DNA from: a virus | Length of the DNA stretch: 28,292 nt | IMG/VR virus record: IMGVR_UViG_3300035698_015701 | Location: 1 to 28,292 of that record | Strand: one strand, 5' to 3' | Shown here: piece by piece, positions 23,508-28,292 of the stretch | How positions within the stretch are numbered: the first letter of the stretch is position 1 | Layout: each line of letters starts with the position of its first letter | Position numbers and translations under genes: made by a program | The notes under the pieces: generated by a model | Database searches by the model: none | What the model was told of the DNA's origin: nothing | What the model saw: the letters and a program-made list of their open reading frames with translations, nothing else

Positions 23508-24115
23508 TGAACGACGGTATGTACTCACAACGGGATGAGGAACGGTTCATTGTAGACTGGTTTAGTAAGCATCCTCCGACCGGAGTTGGGAGATTCCTCG
23601 ACGTCGGGGCGTTTGACGGGGTGACCTTTTCAAACACTAGGAAGCTCTTCGAGATGGGTTGGGGTGGGATCAGTGTTGAGCCCTCCCCCCAGGCGTTCCT
23701 TGTGTTGGTCGCGAACTACCGGGATCAGACTCGGGTGAAGCTCGTTAACATCGCCCTCGCTGAGGCTACGAAGTTTCAGGAGTTCGGTATCTGTCCTGAT
23801 GCTCTATCGTCGCTCAACAAGGAGCATCAGGCGAAATGGGTTGTGGATGGAACGAAATTCGATCAGGTCATGATCTATACGGTAGCAGTAGACCCGTTCT
23901 TCGCTATGTTTGGGACCAAGTTTGACTTTGTCAATATTGACATTGAGGGAGCGAACTGGGCCTTGATCAAAACCATCAACTGGGGTCCGGTAGGGGCAAG
24001 CCTTCTCTGTTTTGAGTGTGACTCTGATCTCAGAGAGATTGAGAAGCATATGTCCCAGTGGGGTTACCGACCGGTCCACCGAACAGATGAGAATATCTTA
24101 CTAGGGAAGGGTTAA
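23507..24115 (+). CDS. FkbM-family methyltransferase
   Basis: 202 residues from ATG 23507 (AAAGGAG upstream). SAM-binding FLDVGAFDGVTFSNTRKLFE (31-50), acidic loop GISVEPSPQAF (53-63), and FDFVNIDIEGANWALIKTI (~143-161), which are the FkbM (Methyltransf_21) motifs. These enzymes methylate hydroxyls of sugars or polyketides; in glycan clusters they cap sugar residues. Neighbouring transferases make an O-methyl sugar the likely product. All motifs intact. Confidence 0.9.
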   Translation: MNDGMYSQRDEERFIVDWFSKHPPTGVGRFLDVGAFDGVTFSNTRKLFEMGWGGISVEPSPQAFLVLVANYRDQTRVKLVNIALAEATKFQEFGICPDALSSLNKEHQAKWVVDGTKFDQVMIYTVAVDPFFAMFGTKFDFVNIDIEGANWALIKTINWGPVGASLLCFECDSDLREIEKHMSQWGYRPVHRTDENILLGKG

Positions 24116-24117
24116 GC

Positions 24118-24798
24118 ATGCAACGGCATTGTGTTGTCAATGTCGCAACCGGACCGGGACACGTTCGGGGCCAAGAGCGCCTCAAAGCAAGCCTTCTGGA
24201 ACGTCACTACCAGGGAGACTTCTTGTCGTGGGAAGACTGCTATCCTCCAGGGAGTTCAACCCATCAAAGGGTTCCGTATGGCTTCAAGTTCCACGCGTTG
24301 AAGGAAGCCGTTCGCCGAGGCTACGATACGATACTCTGGTTGGATGCTTCGTTCTGGGCGGTTGATGACCCTATGATTCTCTTTCGGGAGATCGATAGAC
24401 AGGGTTGTCTATTTTGGCTCTGTGGTTTCTCTGTAGGTCAATGGACAAAGGATGCTGCTCTTCCTCAATTGGGGGTTACCCGAGAAGAGGCGTTCAAAAT
24501 TCCTTTGGTCATGGGCGGCGCAATGGGTCTGAGTTTAGCAGACTCACGCGCGGTTCAATTTCTTGACACGATGTTTCGTTACGCCACGGACGGTATCACA
24601 TTCCCCGGAGCGTGGGCAAACAAGAACCACGAGGTATCTCCAGACCCGAGAGTGCTGGGACACCGACACGATCAACCGCCAATCGCGGTTACTGCACAAC
24701 GACTGGGGATTAAGCCGATGGCCTGTCCAAACCTCATAGCGTATTGGACACCTGAGATTGACAAACGGTCAGTCTTCGTTTGCAAGGGGATGGTGTGA
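24118..24798 (+). CDS. Probable GT-A glycosyltransferase (galactosyltransferase-like)
   Basis: 226 residues from ATG 24118 (GGGAAGGG upstream). Core phrase RGYDTILWLDASFWAVDDPM (about 70-89) has the 'hydrophobic-WLDxD/S' plan of families that place a metal motif after a beta strand. VPYGFKFHALKEAVRRG precedes it, and GGAMGLSLADSRAVQFLDTM follows. The metal motif is LDAS rather than a clean DxD, so activity is not certain. No membrane segment. The next gene overlaps its stop by GTGA. Confidence 0.6.
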   Translation: MQRHCVVNVATGPGHVRGQERLKASLLERHYQGDFLSWEDCYPPGSSTHQRVPYGFKFHALKEAVRRGYDTILWLDASFWAVDDPMILFREIDRQGCLFWLCGFSVGQWTKDAALPQLGVTREEAFKIPLVMGGAMGLSLADSRAVQFLDTMFRYATDGITFPGAWANKNHEVSPDPRVLGHRHDQPPIAVTAQRLGIKPMACPNLIAYWTPEIDKRSVFVCKGMV

Positions 24799-25514
24799 AT
24801 CGTTTCATTAAACGCTTTGGGTCGTCGGCTGGGAAACCAGCTTTGATTGTAGCATCAGGGCCTTCGGTGCGGAGGCTCGACCCGAAACGGGCTACTCGAT
24901 GTACTGTCATCGCTGTAAACGCCGGGATACTCTCGGCACCCGAAGCTGATTTCTTCTTCACTTGCGATATCGGGGTGTTGTCGTTTCAGTACTGGGGTGA
25001 TGTTTGTAAAGCAACGTGTCCTGTTTTGATTGATCCACAAGGGAGGTCCGACGAGTCGTTTGGCTTGGGTACAGAACGACTCTGTTCATTTTCCCGAACG
25101 AAGACCCTGAGTTTTAAGAGTGAGACTTTAATCAATGGGTACAACTCGGCTCATGCAGCCGCACACTTCGCTCACCTTCTCGGGTGTAGCCCTATATACC
25201 TGATAGGGTGTGACTGCAAGTATAAGGACGGGAACAAATACGCCTGGGAGTTTGACGAGGATGATCGTGGTCGGCACAAGACCGGAGCCCGGTCATTTTG
25301 GATTAGTTCAAATCGGAAAATCGGTCATCCGGTTGGCGATAGAGAATACGATTCAGGGGCAAACGGAAGTTGTGATGGAGAGCTGTCCCACGGGATGATG
25401 GAATGGAAGCGAATTGTCGATGCAAATCCGACAGTTGATATTCGGGATGCATCAAACGCGGCCCTAGATGGTTTTGTGAAGCAGGTTGATCTTGAGGAGG
25501 TCTACGGTGGGTGA
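24795..25514 (+). CDS. MptE / DUF115-like protein
   Basis: 239 residues from GTG 24795, chosen for the GTGA overlap and AGGGGA upstream (TTG 24780 is also in frame). KPALIVASGPSVRRLDP (14-30), VIAVNAGILSAPEADFFFTC (38-57), and INGYNSAHAAAHFAHLLGCS with PIYLIGCDCKY (~112-142) are the signature of MptE-like/DUF115 proteins. Family members include 6-hydroxymethylpterin pyrophosphokinase and the Maf proteins that move nonulosonic acids onto flagellin. In a glycan cluster a transfer role is more likely than pterin synthesis. No nonulosonic acid synthesis genes are seen here. Confidence 0.75.
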   Translation: MNRFIKRFGSSAGKPALIVASGPSVRRLDPKRATRCTVIAVNAGILSAPEADFFFTCDIGVLSFQYWGDVCKATCPVLIDPQGRSDESFGLGTERLCSFSRTKTLSFKSETLINGYNSAHAAAHFAHLLGCSPIYLIGCDCKYKDGNKYAWEFDEDDRGRHKTGARSFWISSNRKIGHPVGDREYDSGANGSCDGELSHGMMEWKRIVDANPTVDIRDASNAALDGFVKQVDLEEVYGG

Positions 25515-26082
25515 TCCTTTCACTATCGAACGAGCAAAGTACGACCGAATCTGGACCCAGAAGCGCGGAGCGTATTCGGCTTCCTGCCCGGAGATAACCT
25601 TCCTCGTGGAACGTCTTCCTCTGGAACGCCTCGTGCCCGGAGATTGGTTGATTGTTGGAAGCGGGGACGGGACCGGATACCGGTGGTTGGCAAAGACTCT
25701 AAATCGAAAGGTCTGGGCGTGTGACCTTAGCGGAGTGGTTGGGAATCTCTATCCCCCAAATTACTTTGTTGCCTGCCCTGCCCACAATATACCACACCCA
25801 ACGGATCGGTTCGATGCGGTCCTTTGTATCGACGTGATTGAGCACATCCCTCCAGGGTATATTCAGAGATCACTCAAAGAGATGATGCGCGTTCTTCGTC
25901 CCGGCGGTTCACTCTTTATCCAGGCTCGATGCGCGGCGAGTGTGTTTGAACCTGGGCTTCACCTTACAGTCGAGAAGCATCCATGGTGGGAAGCGCGGTT
26001 TGCTTCGGTTGGGGATGTTGTCTGGAAGTCCCGGTTGCCTCTCGACGAGGGTGCTCAGATTCGAAAGGATGTATCGGCATGA
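25507..26082 (+). CDS. Class I SAM-dependent methyltransferase
   Basis: 191 residues from GTG 25507, with GAGGAGG six bases upstream, overlapping the previous stop by eight bases. Motif I is WLIVGSGDGTGYRWLA (about 46-61, a GSGDGTG version of the usual GxGxG), then VWACDLSG, FDAVLCIDVIEHIPPGY and a LRPGGSLFIQ post-motif, as in Methyltransf_11. Acceptor unknown; sugar O- or N-methylation is suggested by its neighbours. The C-terminus is short and may complete another substrate lid. Coupled by ATGA to the next gene. Confidence 0.82.
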   Translation: MGDPFTIERAKYDRIWTQKRGAYSASCPEITFLVERLPLERLVPGDWLIVGSGDGTGYRWLAKTLNRKVWACDLSGVVGNLYPPNYFVACPAHNIPHPTDRFDAVLCIDVIEHIPPGYIQRSLKEMMRVLRPGGSLFIQARCAASVFEPGLHLTVEKHPWWEARFASVGDVVWKSRLPLDEGAQIRKDVSA

Positions 26083-26798
26083 AAAACAGGACTACACAAC
26101 CCCACGAAGAAGTTCCCCCCGGGGAGATGGAATGGATTCATAAGGTTCTCCGGGCTGGACTTTGTCGCCCGAATACAATACTGGCGACGTATGGGATCAC
26201 TCGTCGGGTTATTGAAGATCAGATTCCTGGAGACCTCGTGGAGTGTGGAGTATTCGCGGGGGCCCAGACCGCGGTGATGGCTCACGTCTGTCAGGGGTTC
26301 GGAGACGGGCAGAGACGCGTTCACCTGTTTGATTCGTTCCAAGGAATCCCTCACGCCGGGAAGCGGGATGGGGATAACATCGATGGAACCCTTTTCTCAC
26401 ATGGAAGGGATGATGCCCTTATCAGTAGCGGGATCGCTTCCTGTTCCCTTGAACAAGTCGTAACCAATATGGCTAATTGGCAAGTTCGCGGGGAGCGGCT
26501 AATCTTCCACTCCGGTTGGTTTCAGAATACGGTGATGAATGCTGTTCCAGAGCTAAGGAAAACCGGCATTGCAGTTCTCCGACTTGACGGAGACCTATAC
26601 ACATCGACCAAGGTTTGCATCGAAGCATTCCTCTCACTGCTCACTCCCGGTGGGTATCTCATCATCGATGACTGGGCCTTGTCGGGTTGTCGTGCGGCGT
26701 GTATCGAGGCAATGGGGGATATCGAGGTTATAGAGATTCCGAAAGGCGGCGGTCCGGTCTATTGGCAAAAGCCCAAAGCCGAAACGAAAGTGTTGTGA
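26079..26798 (+). CDS. TylF/MycF-type O-methyltransferase
   Basis: 239 residues from ATG 26079, overlapping the previous stop. IPGDLVECGVFAGAQTAVMA (about 48-67), VHLFDSFQGIPHAGKRDGDN (about 83-102), RLDGDLYTSTKVCIEAFLSL and TPGGYLIIDDWALSGCRAAC match the TylF (macrocin O-methyltransferase) family. These are metal-dependent enzymes that methylate deoxysugar hydroxyls. This is the clearest sign that a modified deoxysugar, possibly derived from GDP-fucose, is made. The acceptor could also be a free or linked sugar of another kind. No truncation. A 42-base gap to the next gene contains a 13-codon frame that I do not count as a gene. Confidence 0.88.
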   Translation: MKNRTTQPHEEVPPGEMEWIHKVLRAGLCRPNTILATYGITRRVIEDQIPGDLVECGVFAGAQTAVMAHVCQGFGDGQRRVHLFDSFQGIPHAGKRDGDNIDGTLFSHGRDDALISSGIASCSLEQVVTNMANWQVRGERLIFHSGWFQNTVMNAVPELRKTGIAVLRLDGDLYTSTKVCIEAFLSLLTPGGYLIIDDWALSGCRAACIEAMGDIEVIEIPKGGGPVYWQKPKAETKVL

Positions 26799-26840
26799 AT
26801 TGATGCAAGTGTATGTGGTTCGTCTTGCTATGGAGGACCA

Positions 26841-27434
26841 ATGAAACCAATTTTGTCAATCTTGATTCCATCACTCCCAAGCCGTCTACCAAAACTAACT
26901 CAACTCCTTGGTAAGGTTCTTGGTCAAGCTGATCAGTTCAATGATGTTGAGGTATGTGTGTGGATGGATAACAAGATGCGTAGCATCGGGCAGAAGCGTG
27001 ACAACCTTGTCCAAATGGCGAACGGGGCCTTCCTTACCATCGTCGACGATGATGATGATATATCAAGAGAGTATGTTGAATCCCTCCGTACAACCATAAG
27101 AGCAAATCCGAACGCGGATGTGATCGTTTTCAATCAGCTCGTTCTCATGGGGGACGCGAAGCCATTTACAATTCGGTTTGGAGTTGAATTCGAGAATCAG
27201 GCGGCGGCAGAACACGGCGGTCGGGATATCACTCGTAAGCCATTCCACGTATGTTGCTGGAGGTCTGACCTTGCTAAGTCGGCGCACTTCCCAGACATTT
27301 CATATGGAGAGGACTGGGGGTGGGCGAAGCAGCTCGTCCCGAAGGTTGTGGAGCAGGTCCGAATTGATAAGACCCTATATACGTATAGGTATGACGTGAA
27401 TGTTACCGAGGCTCCGACGGAGATACCAGTATGA
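26841..27434 (+). CDS. GT2 glycosyltransferase (paralogue 2)
   Basis: 197 residues from ATG 26841 (GGAGG five bases upstream). PILSILIPSLPSRLPKLTQL, RSIGQKRDNLVQMANGAFLT and IVDDDDDISREYVESLR with five consecutive Asp at 69-73; later RKPFHVCCWRSDLAKSA and SYGEDWGWAKQL. Same plan as the protein at 22917 and clearly related to it, with conserved positions around the acidic motif. The last enzyme of the carbohydrate island. Coupled by ATGA to a gene that looks like a virion gene, so the island ends here. Confidence 0.83.
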   Translation: MKPILSILIPSLPSRLPKLTQLLGKVLGQADQFNDVEVCVWMDNKMRSIGQKRDNLVQMANGAFLTIVDDDDDISREYVESLRTTIRANPNADVIVFNQLVLMGDAKPFTIRFGVEFENQAAAEHGGRDITRKPFHVCCWRSDLAKSAHFPDISYGEDWGWAKQLVPKVVEQVRIDKTLYTYRYDVNVTEAPTEIPV

Positions 27435-27634
27435 TTCCACAGGTGATTGTTGAGTGGACCAAGCGCGGAGCGATCTTTGATGAGGGCCGGGCCTACCAAA
27501 GATCACCTGGTCAACAGGATGTGATGGATTTAGGGCACGCAAAAGCCCTTTTGGCTGTGAAGATGATAAAGGTCATTGGACCCGTAAGTGCCGTGAAGAC
27601 ATTGGGTTACGTTCAAAAGGGGATTGAGTTATAG
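27431..27634 (+). CDS. Small SH3-like head-region protein (67 aa)
   Basis: From ATG 27431 (ATGA overlap). GAIFDEGRAYQRSPGQQDVM and DLGHAKALLAVKMIKVIGPV resemble the short proteins found near capsid and connector genes, where a 'GxxYxxGxxxxLxxxxAxxLIxxGxA' plan is common. The N-terminal segment of the fused protein at 18550 has the same plan, suggesting that one copy was captured by the glycosyltransferase gene. Function not established. Its stop codon lies inside repeat copy B. Confidence 0.55.
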   Translation: MIPQVIVEWTKRGAIFDEGRAYQRSPGQQDVMDLGHAKALLAVKMIKVIGPVSAVKTLGYVQKGIEL

Positions 27635-27726
27635 GATCGTACCCTTAATTACTAGGAGAACCATATATATATATATATATAAGTATATATATTTATATAA
27701 ACCTAACCCCTACTAGTTGAGGGTCC
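27629..27726 (+). repeat. AT-tract element, copy B, with inverted arms
   Basis: The block at 27629-27699 matches copy A (1717-1787) except for a few bases. It overlaps the stop codon of the previous gene. AGGATCG, ACCCT and AATTACTAGGAGAACC are followed by an AT tract of about 20 bases and TTTATATA at 27692-27699. The right arm CCTACTAGTTGAGGGTCC (27709-27726) is an imperfect reverse complement of the left arm GTACCCTTAATTACTAGG (27639-27656). A C7 run follows (27740-27746), then GGAGG before the next ATG at 27763. The stretch 27635-27762 holds no gene. Confidence 0.75.
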
Positions 27727-27762
27727 AATTCTATAAACCGCCCCCCCAATTCGGAGGTCCAT

Positions 27763-28287
27763 ATGAGCGCTGTAACGTTGGCCGAGGCCAGGAACTTCCT
27801 GGAGCGAACATCAACCGCACAGGACGGGCGGATCACAGATTGCATCAATGGAGTTGAGTCCCGTATCGAATCCCTGTGTGGTGTATTCCTCAGTAGCGCT
27901 TCCAAGGTTGACAACATCGATGGTGGTGGGTTTGGATTATTTCTCCACCGGAAGCCGGTCACGTCTGTGGTATCTGTCGTTGACTCCGTGACTGAACTTA
28001 CCATAACAGATTATACTCTTGTTGATGATGCTGTCTACCGGGATGATGAGTATCGTTGGGGAGAGGGACTGGTTGGCCGTTGGACAGTTACCTATGTTGG
28101 TGGTTACTCGGTTATCCCTGCAAGGTTTAAGCTGGTTGTTCTACAACTCGTGTACCGAGAATTTCACAATCGAGGCGCCAAGGCGTCACAGGGAGCCGCC
28201 GGGTATGGAGTGAATTGGGCCCAACAGAACTCCGATCTAACAGCACAACTTCTTGAGCTTCGCGCCGGAGGGAGCATAATCGGATGA
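27763..28287 (+). CDS. Head-tail connector protein (gp6/gp15-like)
   Basis: 174 residues from ATG 27763, GGAGG five to six bases upstream. SAVTLAEARNFLERTSTAQD and RITDCINGVESRIESLCGVF at the N-terminus, GLFLHRKPVTSVVSVVDSVT, then TVTYVGGYSVIPARFKLVVL and QLVYREFHNRG. This is the layout of HK97 gp6/SPP1 gp15-type connectors, which stack under the portal as a ring of twelve or thirteen. Its place after the capsid gene would be normal if the 9 kb island were removed. Coupled by ATGA to the next gene. Confidence 0.88.
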   Translation: MSAVTLAEARNFLERTSTAQDGRITDCINGVESRIESLCGVFLSSASKVDNIDGGGFGLFLHRKPVTSVVSVVDSVTELTITDYTLVDDAVYRDDEYRWGEGLVGRWTVTYVGGYSVIPARFKLVVLQLVYREFHNRGAKASQGAAGYGVNWAQQNSDLTAQLLELRAGGSIIG

Positions 28288-28292
28288 TTCCA
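28284..28292 (+). CDS. Start of next head-tail gene, cut by window end
   Basis: ATG 28284 overlaps the connector stop as ATGA, with GGAGGG upstream. Only three codons are present (M-I-P). By position it should be the next head-tail joining or tail gene, but no sequence supports that. Confidence 0.5.

Noticed and set aside
26803-26844. 13-codon frame overlapping the start of the gene at 26841
   Set aside because: ATGA overlap is suggestive, but it has no ribosome site and is too short to judge.

Overview
This window is part of the genome of a tailed double-stranded DNA virus (Caudoviricetes, HK97-type head), moderately GC-rich. Every gene I can support is on the + strand, usually Shine-Dalgarno led, with stop/start overlaps (ATGA, GTGA, TAATG) linking long runs of genes. 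The host is not identified. A two-region sigma-70-like protein and a FmdB-type zinc ribbon point to a bacterial host. A TTTATATA box in two intergenic elements and a U73 discriminator in tRNA-Thr keep an archaeal host as a weaker alternative.

Layout: (1) 1-2554 holds small genes: a lysine-rich protein that could be a TerS-like/DUF5681-like protein, several short unknowns, a one-helix membrane protein, a zinc-ribbon protein and a protein with an NrdD C-terminus-like motif. (2) 2558-2980 is a tRNA cluster (defective-looking Val, then Ala, Thr, Ile) with a truncated phosphatase-like reading frame inside it. (3) 2996-5149 holds a FmdB-like zinc ribbon and a two-gene GDP-mannose to GDP-L-fucose pathway (gmd, fcl). 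(4) 5139-10673 is a virion-surface block: two probable structural proteins, an RGG-rich 55-residue protein, a 41-residue protein and four proteins that together carry about five LamG-like domains, the last also with an Asp-box propeller. (5) 10673-18458 is the packaging and head module: sigma-like protein, large terminase, portal, a short UDP-sugar dehydrogenase, a small zinc protein, Mu F/SPP1 gp7-like protein, HK97-type protease and major capsid protein. (6) 18550-27434 is a carbohydrate island of ten genes inserted between the major capsid gene and the head-tail connector genes. It contains a glycosyltransferase fused to a small virion-type N-terminal domain, an NDP-sugar 4-epimerase, GT-A glycosyltransferases, an MptE/DUF115-like protein and three methyltransferases (FkbM, class I, TylF). 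(7) 27431-28292 returns to head genes: a small SH3-like protein, a copy of an AT-rich inverted-repeat element, a head-tail connector and the first codons of the next gene.

The central idea is that the virus encodes much of a pathway for making and decorating glycans: two nucleotide-sugar routes (GDP-fucose, and a UDP-sugar epimerase/dehydrogenase route), about six transferases and three methyltransferases. These genes are interleaved with the virion morphogenesis genes rather than kept in a separate cargo region. This suggests, without proving, that the glycan is put on the virion itself. Two near-identical intergenic elements 26 kb apart, each an AT tract flanked by inverted arms, are candidate virus-specific promoters or regulatory hairpins.
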